From Oscillospiraceae bacterium (GTDB lineage Bacteria > Bacillota > Clostridia > Oscillospirales > Acutalibacteraceae), in contig JAKVJJ010000018.1 of the NCBI GenBank assembly GCA_022487055.1, forward strand, positions 1 through 33,834: 33,834 bases of DNA. Direction: 5' to 3'. The notes under the pieces are model-generated. The model did not search any database. It was not told the DNA's origin and saw only the letters and a list, made by a program, of their open reading frames with translations. Position numbers and translations under genes: made by a program. Positions 26,622-33,834 of the stretch are shown one piece after another. The number at the start of each line of letters is the position of its first letter. The stretch's first letter is position 1.

Positions 26622-26672
26622 AAAAAAGCAGCCGCAAATGCAAAGTGAAATCTGCATAGCGGCTGTTTTTTA
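26622..26672. terminator. Bidirectional terminator between prfB and the helicase-loader gene
   Basis: CAGCCGC (26629-26635) pairs with GCGGCTG (26659-26665), with inner ATGCA/TGCAT; an A-run on the left and T-run on the right make it usable from both sides. It touches the stop codon of the minus-strand gene at 26670. Confidence 0.8.
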
Positions 26673-27653
26673 GTTTCGGCACATTTTCTTTAACTGCCGG
26701 ATGTCATTACCACTGAACGGAATGCGCGTATAGCTTCCGATAACACGGGAGGAAAAGCGTTCGGTGTAGTAATTCAGCATTTCCTGCAGAGAAAGATTCG
26801 TGCTGATGATGACGGGTTTTCCGGTTAATTGGCGGGAATTGACGATATTATAAATAGCGGAAACAGTAAAATTGTTGCGAAATTCTGTGCCAAGGTCATC
26901 CAGTATCAGTAGGTCGCAGCTCAGCAGATGCTGCATGGTGTCCCCACTGATGCGGCCGAAATGTTCATCTTGCAGCCTGGTCAGCAGATTTTCCGCAGAA
27001 CCGTAAATTACACCAAATCCGCGCTCAATCACACGGCTGGCAATGGCAAGGGAAAGATGCGTTTTGCCCAGTCCAGTTTTGCCGGTCATTAGCAGATTTT
27101 CAGAAGTATTCGCCCCAAAATTTTCGGCATACTTTCTGCAATAAAGGAAAATCCCTTCCATAACCGCACGCGGAGAACTCCCGTTTTTTTCAACGGTATT
27201 TGGGTAGTAAGAGAGATTAAAGCTCTCAAAGGTACACAGTTTCAGCGGCGTTTCCGCATTTAACTGTCGCAGGGCTTCATCTTTCAGCAGTGTTTTCATG
27301 CAGCTGCACATTCGTCCGTCTACACTGCCGCGGTCCTGACAAAGCGGGCAGGTATAGTGTGGCTCCAAGTCATCGGGGGACATACTCTGCTTTGCCAGCA
27401 GTTCTTTTAATTCTTTTTGCAGGGCCAGATTCCGTTCCTTCAGCTGCTCCAGACTGTCGTGTACATTTTTGCCGCGGAGAACGGCTTTGGCTGCAGAGGT
27501 ACCCGCGCGGCTCAGTTTCCATTCAATTTCCTGTCCACGCGGTTCCACCCGATAGAAGTCATTGCGGCGGCGGTCGGCAGCCTGTTCAGCAGTGATGCGA
27601 CGGTCATTTAAAATCTTGCTGGCTGCATCATAAACAGCATGGTCATATCCCAT
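26670..27653 (-). CDS. DnaC/DnaI-like replicative helicase loader, AAA+ ATPase
   Basis: 327 residues. The N-terminal helical part (1-95) is followed by a small zinc site (C102, C105, C116, C118; CPLCQDRG and CSC). The AAA+ domain has Walker A GKTGLGKT (191-198), Walker B LLILDDLG (Asp252, Asp253), a sensor segment VIISTNLSLQEML and an arginine-rich ERFSSRVIGSYTRIPF near the end. Such proteins load the hexameric replicative helicase onto DNA during initiation and restart. Its ATG shares one base with the stop codon of the dnaD-like gene upstream, so the two are translationally coupled, in line with a shared role in the primosome. DnaI is the Firmicute counterpart; the exact name was not assigned. 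Confidence 0.9.
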   Translation of the reverse strand: MGYDHAVYDAASKILNDRRITAEQAADRRRNDFYRVEPRGQEIEWKLSRAGTSAAKAVLRGKNVHDSLEQLKERNLALQKELKELLAKQSMSPDDLEPHYTCPLCQDRGSVDGRMCSCMKTLLKDEALRQLNAETPLKLCTFESFNLSYYPNTVEKNGSSPRAVMEGIFLYCRKYAENFGANTSENLLMTGKTGLGKTHLSLAIASRVIERGFGVIYGSAENLLTRLQDEHFGRISGDTMQHLLSCDLLILDDLGTEFRNNFTVSAIYNIVNSRQLTGKPVIISTNLSLQEMLNYYTERFSSRVIGSYTRIPFSGNDIRQLKKMCRN

Positions 27654-28645
27654 CAGCGCTTACCTCCCGCAAATTTCAGCATACTTTCTTTTTCATAGGC
27701 ATCTAAGTCAAAAGAAGGTTTGTTTTCTTCCTTCTGTGCTTCCTGCCGATGCTGCTTTTCTGCCGCAACCTGTTCCGGTGTGGCAATGCCTTCCCGGTGC
27801 CACCGTTCCAATATCTTGTTCATATAACCGGATTTAAAGGTGCCGGTTGCATCTACACAGCGGTCATAAGCAAGTTTCAACATCCATGGCGTAAATTTCC
27901 ATTGAAGCACCCAAGTCGCGGCATAGCCTTTTTCACGCTCTGTTGGTGCACGCTCCGGCAGCCCGACCGCTCGCTGCACCGTATGCCATGCGCGGCCAAT
28001 ATTGGTCAACTGCTGCAGCTTTGCCTCTGCCTGCTCGTGGGTAGTAATATCTTCATCAGACCAGTTGAGGGCAACTTTTTCTATGTAGCGCATATTACCT
28101 TTGCCGCTGCTGACAGCGTATTGAATCAGCATCAAAATGACATCAACCGGTAGCCCATAATTATCATGAATCAGTAAAAGTGTGCTGAGGTCAGAGGGAG
28201 AAAGCGGCCGACACAGAATTTGTTCGGCACTTTCCATCATGCAGCGGATAGCGTCGTCTTCTTCCATACGTCGGGTGGTAAATGCCGGGTCGGGACGCTC
28301 TGCACGGGGGAGCACCGGACGGCGTGCCGACACCGGAGAATTCACTACTTTCGGTCCGGCTGCCTGAACCTGCACTGCAGGTTGCGATACAGTGATGTTC
28401 TCGGAAGGGGAGAGATTCAAGATTCCGGCCTGCTGCCAATAAGACAGTGCATCTCGCGCGTCTGCTTCACTGGTGCCAAGCGCATGGGCAAGGTCAGTAT
28501 CGGAAAACGTGTCCGACTGCTGGCGCAATACCCACAGCAGAGCTTTTAGCTGCACGCTGCCGGTCAACCGCAGATGTTTGTCCACCACAGCCGTCGGCAC
28601 TGCAAACACATGATTCCAAATTCCACTGCCTGTCTGATACTGCAT
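27653..28645 (-). CDS. DnaD-domain replication initiation protein
   Basis: 330 residues with GGAGG ten bases before the ATG. The N-terminus (about 1-85) is a winged-helix DnaD N-domain with KALLWVLRQQSDTFSDTDLAHALGTSEADARDALSYWQQAGIL. A Pro/Ala/Arg-rich linker (about 95-130) joins two helical DnaD-type domains: about 135-215 with LCRPLSPSDLSTLLLIHDNYGLPVDVILMLIQYAV and about 235-300 with YAATWVLQWKFTPWMLKLAYD. DnaD bridges the initiation complex and the helicase loader, and here the loader-like gene follows directly. Two DnaD-type repeats, as here, are usual in Clostridia. It has its own TTGTAA-17-TATAAT promoter. Confidence 0.9.
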   Translation of the reverse strand: MQYQTGSGIWNHVFAVPTAVVDKHLRLTGSVQLKALLWVLRQQSDTFSDTDLAHALGTSEADARDALSYWQQAGILNLSPSENITVSQPAVQVQAAGPKVVNSPVSARRPVLPRAERPDPAFTTRRMEEDDAIRCMMESAEQILCRPLSPSDLSTLLLIHDNYGLPVDVILMLIQYAVSSGKGNMRYIEKVALNWSDEDITTHEQAEAKLQQLTNIGRAWHTVQRAVGLPERAPTEREKGYAATWVLQWKFTPWMLKLAYDRCVDATGTFKSGYMNKILERWHREGIATPEQVAAEKQHRQEAQKEENKPSFDLDAYEKESMLKFAGGKR

Positions 28646-28678
28646 CGATTTTCTGCCTCCGAAAGCTCATTTTTTTAC

Positions 28679-28707
28679 ATTATAACATTCCCGCCGTGGG
28701 ATTACAA
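28679..28707 (-). promoter_or_regulatory. Promoter of the dnaD/dnaI-like operon
   Basis: TTGTAA (28707-28702) and TATAAT (28684-28679), 17-base spacer on the minus strand, 33 bases before the start codon. Confidence 0.65.
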
Positions 28708-28922
28708 CAAGGCACATGGCAGGGAGCTTCTGCAAAAAATACATCAAGTGTTAGGCATAAAATGGATAGAACAAATAGGAAGCATCTTGTGAATTTCACT
28801 TACTGGAAGGCAGAACCATTTCTCTGATATTTACGGCGGAGCGTATCTGTAAAGATACAGGAAACGGCAGAAATACGGAAGTGTGGATGCAGAAGAAAAG
28901 ACAAAAAGCTTCAAAATAATAG

Positions 28923-28951
28923 TTGACATATTCGAAAAGTTGTAGTATGAT
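28923..28951 (+). promoter_or_regulatory. Promoter of tRNA-Gly
   Basis: A perfect TTGACA (28923-28928), 17-base spacer and TATGAT (28946-28951), 19 bases before the tRNA. Confidence 0.75.
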
Positions 28952-28970
28952 ATCTCTTGCAGTCACAAAT

Positions 28971-29046
28971 GCGAATGTAGCTCATTTGGTAGAGCGCCAC
29001 CTTGCCAAGGTGGAGGTAGCGAGTTCGATCCTCGTCGTTCGCTCCA
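28971..29046 (+). tRNA. tRNA-Gly (anticodon GCC)
   Basis: A complete cloverleaf: acceptor GCGAATG/CGTTCGC with one G-U pair; D arm GCTC/GAGC with ATTTGGTA loop; anticodon stem CCACC/GGTGG with loop TTGCCAA, anticodon GCC at 29004-29006; five-base variable region; T arm GCGAG/CTCGT with TTCGATC loop; U73 and an encoded CCA end (29044-29046). It reads GGC and GGU glycine codons. It is a single-gene unit with its own promoter and terminator. Confidence 0.97.
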
Positions 29047-29054
29047 AGTTTTCG

Positions 29055-29090
29055 GAAGCCGCGTATCTTTGTCAGGTACGCGGCTTCTTT
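29055..29090 (+). terminator. Intrinsic terminator after tRNA-Gly
   Basis: GAAGCCGCGTATC (29055-29067) pairs with GGTACGCGGCTTC (29075-29087), 13 bp with one G-U, then TTT. Confidence 0.85.
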
Positions 29091-29186
29091 GCGCTAAACA
29101 TATGGCACAGTCCATTAAAAATCCTTTTTTCAGCAATTTGCGCAAATATTTTGCCAAGCAAGGGCGTGCTTTCTGTCTACCCTCCG

Positions 29187-29215
29187 TTTTCATTTGACAG
29201 AAACTGTGCTATAAT
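29187..29215 (+). promoter_or_regulatory. Putative promoter of typA
   Basis: TATAAT (29210-29215) with a 17-base spacer to a weak TTTTCA (29187-29192). A consensus TTGACA lies at 29194-29199 but only 10 bases from the -10, too close to work with it. Confidence 0.45.
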
Positions 29216-29228
29216 ATAAAAGTTTGAG

Positions 29229-29287
29229 GAAAGTCGGCGGCACTTTGCTGCAGCTGTGGAGGTTTTCCGCAGAAGTGCCGCACTTTC
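29229..29287 (+). promoter_or_regulatory. Long structured leader element before typA
   Basis: GAAAGT(CG)GCGGCACTT (29229-29245) pairs with AAGTGCCGCACTTTC (29273-29287) over 15 bp with a two-base CG bulge. Inside, CTGTGGA (29254-29260) pairs with TCCGCAG (29266-29272) over 7 bp including one G-U, with a five-base loop, and the two helices abut on the 3' side. No T-run follows, so it is not a terminator. It starts about eight bases from the predicted transcription start and ends 39 bases before the typA ATG. A cis-regulatory or mRNA-stabilising role is inferred. Confidence 0.6.
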
Positions 29288-29326
29288 AGAATCTGATTTA
29301 CAAATCTACAAAGAGGTATACAAAGA

Positions 29327-31147
29327 ATGGATACAAGAAACGAATTACGCAATGTTGCCATCATCGCTCATGTTGACCACGGTAAAACAACGTTGGTCGA
29401 TCAGCTGCTGCGGCAGAGCGGCATTTTCCGAAGCAACGAAGAAGTGGAAGAACGAGTGATGGACTCCAATGATTTGGAGAGAGAGCGCGGTATCACCATC
29501 CTGTCTAAAAACACCGCGGTTATGTACAACGGCGTAAAGATTAACATCGTCGACACTCCCGGTCATGCGGATTTCGGCGGTGAAGTCGAACGTATCCTAA
29601 TGATGGTCGATGGTGTTCTTCTGCTGGTCGATGCTTTTGAAGGCTGCATGCCGCAGACGCGGTTTGTGCTGAAAAAGGCACTGGCACTGGGCAAGCGTCC
29701 TATCGTGGTGGTTAACAAAATCGACCGTCCGGGTGCCCGCCCGGTTGAAGTAGTGGATGAAGTTCTGGACTTGTTTATCGAGCTCGGCGCCAACGAAGAC
29801 CAGCTTGATTTTCCAGTTATATATGCATCCGGCCGTGATGGCTATGCCATGAATACTCCTGATGAAAAGGGAGAAAACATGAAGCCACTTTTTGATGCGA
29901 TTCTCAAGTATATTCCGGCACCAAAGGGTGACTTGAATGGTCCGGCGCAGGTTCTGTTCAGCAACATCGATTATGACGATTATGTAGGACGTATCGGCAT
30001 TGGCCGTGTGGAGCGCGGACAGATTCATGTGAATGATATGATGACGCTCTGCCACCGTGACGGCACAACTCACACAGAACGTGTTATGAAGCTCTATCAG
30101 TTTGAAGGCTTGAAGCGTGTCGAATCCGAAGAAGCGAAATTGGGCGATATTGTTGCCGTATCTGGTATGCCTGATTTGAATATCGGTGAAACAGCCTGCG
30201 ATCCGGAGCATTTGGAACCGCTTCCGTTTGTTAAGATTGACGAGCCAACTGTTGCCATGATGTTCATGGTTAATAACAGTCCCTTTGCTGGTCGTGAGGG
30301 CAAATTCGTCACTTCTCGTAATCTGCGTGACCGCCTGATGAAGGAAGTGGAAACCAATGTCGCTCTGCGTGTGGAGGAAACGGATTCTCCAGATACTTTT
30401 AAGGTTTCTGGACGTGGAGAGTTGCATCTGTCCATCCTGATTGAGGAAATGCGCCGGCAGGGCTATGAATTCCAGGTTTCCAGCCCGGTTGTTATTTATA
30501 AGGAAATTGACGGCAAACGCTGTGAACCTATGGAATTGCTGATGATTGAAGTGCCAGACAATTATGTCGGTCCGGTCATGGAGAAGTTGGGTTCCCGTAA
30601 AGCGGAGCTGGTCAATATGGGTACACGGGATACTGGCATGACGCATCTTGAATTCCGGATTCCTGCTCGTGGCCTGATGGGTTATCGCCAGGAATTTTTA
30701 ACAGATACCAACGGCAACGGTATTATGAACAGTATTTTCGATTCCTACGAGCCTTATAAGGGCGAAATTTCAGTTCGCAGTACCGGAAGTTTGGTCGCTT
30801 TTGAAACCGGCGAGTCCACTGGCTATGGCCTCTGGTCTGCGCAGGATCGCGGCCGTCTATTCATTGGGCCTGGCACAGAGATTTATGAAGGCATGGTTCT
30901 CGGCGTTAGTCCCAAGAATGAAGATATTGCTGTAAATGTCTGCAAAAAGAAGCATGTTACCAATACCCGTGCAGCCGGCTCCGATGAAGCACTGAAGTTG
31001 ACACCGCCGAACATTCTTAGTCTTGAGCAGTGCCTTGAGTTCATTCGCGCGGATGAACTGCTGGAAGTTACCCCGAAATCTCTTCGTATGCGCAAGAAAA
31101 TTTTGAACAAAGAGCAGCGTATGAAGCAGATGAACAGAAAGAAATAA
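29327..31147 (+). CDS. typA: Translational GTPase TypA/BipA
   Basis: 606 residues. G1 is AHVDHGKT (14-21), switch I RGIT (54-57), G3 DTPGH (76-80), G4 NKID (130-133); the beta-barrel domain 2, EF-G-like domains III and V ([36 protein letters not shown]) and the TypA-specific C-terminal domain ([25 protein letters not shown]) follow. The protein is complete. TypA binds the ribosome at the EF-G site and is needed for growth in cold or stress and for 50S assembly in studied bacteria. AGAGG lies upstream of the ATG. The leader contains a large hairpin, and the exonuclease gene follows after 16 bases. Confidence 0.96.
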   Translation: MDTRNELRNVAIIAHVDHGKTTLVDQLLRQSGIFRSNEEVEERVMDSNDLERERGITILSKNTAVMYNGVKINIVDTPGHADFGGEVERILMMVDGVLLLVDAFEGCMPQTRFVLKKALALGKRPIVVVNKIDRPGARPVEVVDEVLDLFIELGANEDQLDFPVIYASGRDGYAMNTPDEKGENMKPLFDAILKYIPAPKGDLNGPAQVLFSNIDYDDYVGRIGIGRVERGQIHVNDMMTLCHRDGTTHTERVMKLYQFEGLKRVESEEAKLGDIVAVSGMPDLNIGETACDPEHLEPLPFVKIDEPTVAMMFMVNNSPFAGREGKFVTSRNLRDRLMKEVETNVALRVEETDSPDTFKVSGRGELHLSILIEEMRRQGYEFQVSSPVVIYKEIDGKRCEPMELLMIEVPDNYVGPVMEKLGSRKAELVNMGTRDTGMTHLEFRIPARGLMGYRQEFLTDTNGNGIMNSIFDSYEPYKGEISVRSTGSLVAFETGESTGYGLWSAQDRGRLFIGPGTEIYEGMVLGVSPKNEDIAVNVCKKKHVTNTRAAGSDEALKLTPPNILSLEQCLEFIRADELLEVTPKSLRMRKKILNKEQRMKQMNRKK

Positions 31148-31163
31148 ACATTGGGTTAGGGTA

Positions 31164-32069
31164 ATGCCTATGAAACCGATTGTCATTTTAGACTTGGAGT
31201 GGAATGGGACGTACAGCAGGCGGCTGAAGGGCTTCATCAATGAAATTATTGAGTTTGGTGCTGTGAAAGTAGTGGACAGCAGTCTGCAGCCGATAGATAC
31301 GTTTTCCATGTTGGTTCGCCCGCAGGTCGGTAAAAAAATAAGTGGCAAGATTGCTCATCTCACCAGTATTACGGATGAAGAGTTGGAGAGCGGCTGTCAG
31401 TTTATGCAGGTTGTCAGCCGATTCCGAAAATGGGCAGGCGACTGCACTCTGATGACATGGGGAACTTCAGATATTCTTGCGCTGATTGAAAATTGCAGAT
31501 ATTTCAGCGGTTCCGGTCAAGTCCCTTTCCTGACAGAGTATGTCGATTTACAGGCGTACTGTGAAAAGCGTATGAGTTATCAGGAAGGGCAGCAGATTGG
31601 ACTTTCCACTGCGGCTGAGATGCTTCAAATTAATGAGGAAAAGTTTGACCATCATCGCGCGTTGGATGACAGCCTGCTTTCTCTACGGTGTCTGCAGAAA
31701 CTATATGATGTTGATGCCCTGCAGGAGATGGTTCAGGATGCCTGTAAGCAGGAATTTTATGACCGCATGGAATTTCGGACGGTTACGCTCTGCGATATGG
31801 AAAATCCGCTGTTGCAGGATGCCGACTGGTCTTTTTGCTGTCCTGTCTGTGGGCACATTGCTCATCAGGATGACAAGTGGGTGATGCACAATAAAGCTTT
31901 CCGTGCAGCTTTTCATTGCCCTGTTTGCTTTCATAAATTTTACGGAAGAATACAGTTCAAGCTAAAATATGAGGGGCTTTCCGCCCGCAGAACCGTTTAT
32001 GAGCGAGAACCAAAAGATTCACAGCAAGCGGACGGGCATAATGCACCGGATGTCCCTGCGGAGTCATAA
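31164..32069 (+). CDS. DEDDh 3'-5' exonuclease with C-terminal zinc ribbon
   Basis: 301 residues; a second ATG six bases downstream (31170) is an equally possible start. Exo motif I is ILDLEWN (Asp10, Glu12), motif II includes Asp103 (WGTSDILAL), and motif III is HHRALDD with His163 and Asp168, giving the DEDDh set. This resembles the KapD/ERI-1-like branch, which trims RNA or DNA 3' ends. The C-terminal part carries two CPVC-type pairs (CPVCGHIAH and CPVCFHKFYG), a zinc ribbon that may bind nucleic acid. It is transcribed after typA and closed by a strong terminator. Substrate uncertain. Confidence 0.85.
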   Translation: MPMKPIVILDLEWNGTYSRRLKGFINEIIEFGAVKVVDSSLQPIDTFSMLVRPQVGKKISGKIAHLTSITDEELESGCQFMQVVSRFRKWAGDCTLMTWGTSDILALIENCRYFSGSGQVPFLTEYVDLQAYCEKRMSYQEGQQIGLSTAAEMLQINEEKFDHHRALDDSLLSLRCLQKLYDVDALQEMVQDACKQEFYDRMEFRTVTLCDMENPLLQDADWSFCCPVCGHIAHQDDKWVMHNKAFRAAFHCPVCFHKFYGRIQFKLKYEGLSARRTVYEREPKDSQQADGHNAPDVPAES

Positions 32070-32075
32070 ATTTTG

Positions 32076-32104
32076 AAAGCTGCCACTGGTTGGCAGCTTT
32101 TTTT
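32076..32104 (+). terminator. Intrinsic terminator after the exonuclease gene
   Basis: A perfect 10-bp stem, AAAGCTGCCA (32076-32085) with TGGCAGCTTT (32091-32100), five-base loop, then more T. Confidence 0.9.
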
Positions 32105-32119
32105 ATGCCTTGTTTTTGG

Positions 32120-32147
32120 TTGCTATGCGTGTTAAACTAAATATGAT
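32120..32147 (+). promoter_or_regulatory. Putative promoter of pgeF
   Basis: TTGCTA (32120-32125) and TATGAT (32142-32147) with a 16-base spacer, 24 bases before the start codon. Confidence 0.45.
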
Positions 32148-32171
32148 TCTATTTGAATTTCGGAGGTATCT

Positions 32172-33002
32172 ATGAGGCATACTGGAAATATGGTTATGTG
32201 TGAAAATGATGGGGTGCCATTTCTTCATCTGCCGTCTTTTACGGAGCAGAAATGGCTAAATCATGCGTTTTCAACACGTCTTGGCGGAGTCAGCACCGGA
32301 ATCTACTCATCTATGAACCTTGGCTTTGGCCGTGGAGACAGTGATGACAACGTTTTGGAAAATTACCGTCGTTTTTGTGCTGCTGCCGGATTTGACATTC
32401 ACAATTTGGTAGCAACGGCGCAGACGCATAAAACAGAAATTCTTCGGGTAGGAGAAGCAGAGCGCGGAGCAGGGATTATCAAGTCGAAACCGTGGCATGA
32501 TATAGATGGACTGATTACCAATGAAAAGAATGTGGCACTGTGTGTTTACAGTGCCGATTGTGTGCCACTGTTGTTTGCCGACACGGTTCACCATGCGATA
32601 GGTGTGGCACACGCTGGTTGGCGTGGTACAGTGGCAGAGATAGCGGCCGTGACTGTGGGTGCTATGCAGCGGGAATTCGGGACGCAGCCGTCTGAACTTC
32701 TGGTTGGAATTGGACCTTCCATTGGTCCTTGTTGTTTTGAAGTGGATACGCCGGTTGCAAAACAATTTTTGGATTGTCCAGAGATTTCAGAGAACTGCAT
32801 GGTAAAAAAAGAAAATGGCAAATGGATGATTGACCTTTGGGAAGCAAACGCACAAATTTTGCGGAATGCCGGTGTTCAGAAAATTGAAAAGGGAGAATTC
32901 TGCACCCGCTGCAATCCGGACACACTCTGGTCACACCGTGCAACCGATGGGAAACGCGGCGGAGCGTGCGGAATTCTGTGTATTCAGGAGGCGGCGGAAT
33001 GA
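32172..33002 (+). CDS. pgeF: Peptidoglycan editing factor PgeF (YfiH/LACC1 family)
   Basis: 276 residues with CGGAGG upstream. The family blocks are present: FSTRLGGVSTGIYSSMNLG, ATAQTHKTEI, YSADCVPLLF, GVAHAGWRGTV, VGIGPSIGPCCFEV and WSHRATDGKRGG. His86, Cys130 and His147 are the zinc ligands, as in YlmD. Members have been described as purine nucleoside phosphorylases/deaminases, as multicopper-type oxidases and as factors that keep wrong amino acids out of peptidoglycan precursors in E. coli; which holds here is unknown. Its stop overlaps the next ATG (ATGA), so it is coupled with the radical SAM gene. Confidence 0.92.
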   Translation: MRHTGNMVMCENDGVPFLHLPSFTEQKWLNHAFSTRLGGVSTGIYSSMNLGFGRGDSDDNVLENYRRFCAAAGFDIHNLVATAQTHKTEILRVGEAERGAGIIKSKPWHDIDGLITNEKNVALCVYSADCVPLLFADTVHHAIGVAHAGWRGTVAEIAAVTVGAMQREFGTQPSELLVGIGPSIGPCCFEVDTPVAKQFLDCPEISENCMVKKENGKWMIDLWEANAQILRNAGVQKIEKGEFCTRCNPDTLWSHRATDGKRGGACGILCIQEAAE

Positions 33003-33834
33003 TAATGGATTCCTGCAGCCTGTGCCCAAGAATGTGTCATGCTCAGCGCACAGAAGATGCCGGAAGTGGATTTTGCAAAATGGGGACATTGCCAGTCGTA
33101 GCCCGCGCGGCACTCCATTATTGGGAGGAACCCTGCATCAGCGGCAAAAAAGGTAGCGGCGCAGTCTTTTTCACAGGCTGTACACTCCAGTGCATTTTCT
33201 GTCAGAACTATCAAATCAGTACGAAGCGGGAAGTGGGGAAATCAGTTACACCGCAGCAGCTTTCCGATATTTTCTTTCGTCTGATTGAGCAGGGTGCTAA
33301 TAATATCAATTTGGTCAGTGGCGCCCAGTTTGTCCCGGCGATTGTTGAGGCACTTTCCATTCGGCCGCTTCCTGTGCCTGTCGTATATAATTCCGGCGGC
33401 TATGAGTCATTGGAAGCGCTGCATATGCTGGATGGGCTGGTGCAGATATATCTGCCGGATTATAAATATGATGACAATTCGCTGGCAAAACGTTTTTCCG
33501 GTGCACCGGATTATACAGAACACGCGCGTGCTGCTGTTTTGGAAATGGTGAGGCAGACCGGGCCGGTTCAGATGGACGGAAATGGGATTTTGCAGCGTGG
33601 CACGATTGTCCGCCATTTATTGCTGCCTGGACATACAAAAAATTCCATTTCTGCTTTGGACTGGATTGCGGAGAACCTTCCCAAAGGCACGCTGGTCAGT
33701 CTGATGGGACAGTATACACCTTGCGGTCGAGTCGAAGAATATCCTGAGCTGCAGCGAAAAGTGACTGCCCGGGAATACAGAAAAGTGCAGCAGCATTTAT
33801 TTGACCTTGGTTTGGATGGTTTTGTACAGGAGCT
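32999..33834 (+). CDS. Radical SAM protein, PflX/COG1313-like (cut by window end)
   Basis: The frame opens at ATG 32999, with AGGAGG seven bases before it, overlaps the pgeF stop by four bases, and remains open to the last base (278 codons visible). The radical SAM cluster motif is CTLQCIFC (Cys61, Cys65, Cys68), with aromatic QNYQIS after it. A second cysteine set at the N-terminus (C6, C9, C13, C26) may hold a further iron-sulfur cluster or zinc. VYNSGGYESLEALHMLDG and YLPDYKYDD are typical of the pyruvate-formate-lyase-activating-enzyme-like COG1313 group, whose substrate is unknown. The end of the protein lies outside the window. Confidence 0.88.
   Translation, partial: MIMDSCSLCPRMCHAQRTEDAGSGFCKMGTLPVVARAALHYWEEPCISGKKGSGAVFFTGCTLQCIFCQNYQISTKREVGKSVTPQQLSDIFFRLIEQGANNINLVSGAQFVPAIVEALSIRPLPVPVVYNSGGYESLEALHMLDGLVQIYLPDYKYDDNSLAKRFSGAPDYTEHARAAVLEMVRQTGPVQMDGNGILQRGTIVRHLLLPGHTKNSISALDWIAENLPKGTLVSLMGQYTPCGRVEEYPELQRKVTAREYRKVQQHLFDLGLDGFVQE

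Larger units (their letters stand above)
28646..28970. other. Intergenic region between the dnaD-like gene and tRNA-Gly
   Basis: 325 bases. It holds the minus-strand promoter of the dnaD-like gene at 28679-28707 and the tRNA promoter at 28923-28951. Between them (28708-28922) I see only a small GTATC/GATAC hairpin near 28844-28859 and short frames without ribosome binding sites. No gene is supported. Confidence 0.65.

Noticed and set aside
28762-28827. 21-codon frame between the dnaD-like gene and tRNA-Gly
   Set aside because: No ribosome binding site, no similarity recognised, and the gap shows no other sign of coding.
29099-29200. 32-codon frame between the tRNA terminator and typA
   Set aside because: No ribosome binding site before its ATG and it runs into the typA promoter.
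29194-29215. TTGACA with TATAAT before typA as one promoter
   Set aside because: The two boxes are only 10 bases apart, too close for sigma-A; a weaker -35 at 29187 has the right spacing.
29597-30646. Minus-strand frame of 349 codons opposite typA
   Set aside because: Antisense shadow of typA; no motif and no plausible start signal.

Overview
The window reads as ordinary chromosome from a low-to-mid GC, spore-forming member of the Clostridia, most likely an Oscillospiraceae/Ruminococcaceae-type organism. The evidence is the Gram-positive gene content (DnaD, a DnaI-like helicase loader, MurR/RpiR regulator, J-domain/DUF5685 pair), an IspH-ribosomal protein S1 fusion that is characteristic of Clostridia, a YunB sporulation protein, strong AGGAGG ribosome binding sites and U-tailed intrinsic terminators. 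The species cannot be named from the sequence alone. No insertion sequence, phage gene, CRISPR array, rRNA or integration site was seen.

Layout, left to right. 1-1660: end of an FAD-dependent dehydrogenase and a CE2-like SGNH esterase. 1662-2870 (minus): a predicted secreted lipoprotein beta-propeller. 3115-5290: an operon of a DUF5685 protein, a J-domain protein with a cysteine-rich tail and a membrane protein. 5474-7601: an RpiR-type regulator overlapping a BaiN/HI0933-type flavoprotein. 7646-11700: cmk, two plsC paralogues and the ispH-S1 fusion. 11777-18854: one long co-directional run yunB-ligA-yhbY-nadD-yqeK-rsfS-leuS. 18905-19129: a 61-residue orphan protein in its own unit. 19213-21288: a zinc-ribbon/kinase-like/PASTA membrane protein behind a structured leader. 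21294-25222 (minus): rpsF-ssb-rpsR plus a VOC protein, and a RING-like/DUF2628 membrane protein followed by galU. 25314-26672: prfB. 26670-28707 (minus): dnaD-like and dnaI-like primosome genes. 28923-29090: a single tRNA-Gly(GCC). 29187-32104: typA with a large leader hairpin, and a DEDDh exonuclease. 32120-33834: pgeF overlapping a radical SAM (PflX-like) gene cut by the window end.

Most genes serve housekeeping functions: translation (S1, S6, S18, leuS, typA, prfB, rsfS, yhbY, tRNA-Gly), DNA replication and repair (ligA, ssb, dnaD, dnaI-like), and precursor supply (cmk, nadD, ispH, plsC, galU). The parts most worth a second look are not the enzymes but the less explained material: the catalytically defective kinase-like receptor with PASTA repeats (19387-21237), the leader before it that can fold so as to hide its ribosome binding site, the 59-nt hairpin in the typA leader, the internal ribosome binding site within the ispH-S1 fusion, and the DUF5685/J-domain/membrane operon.
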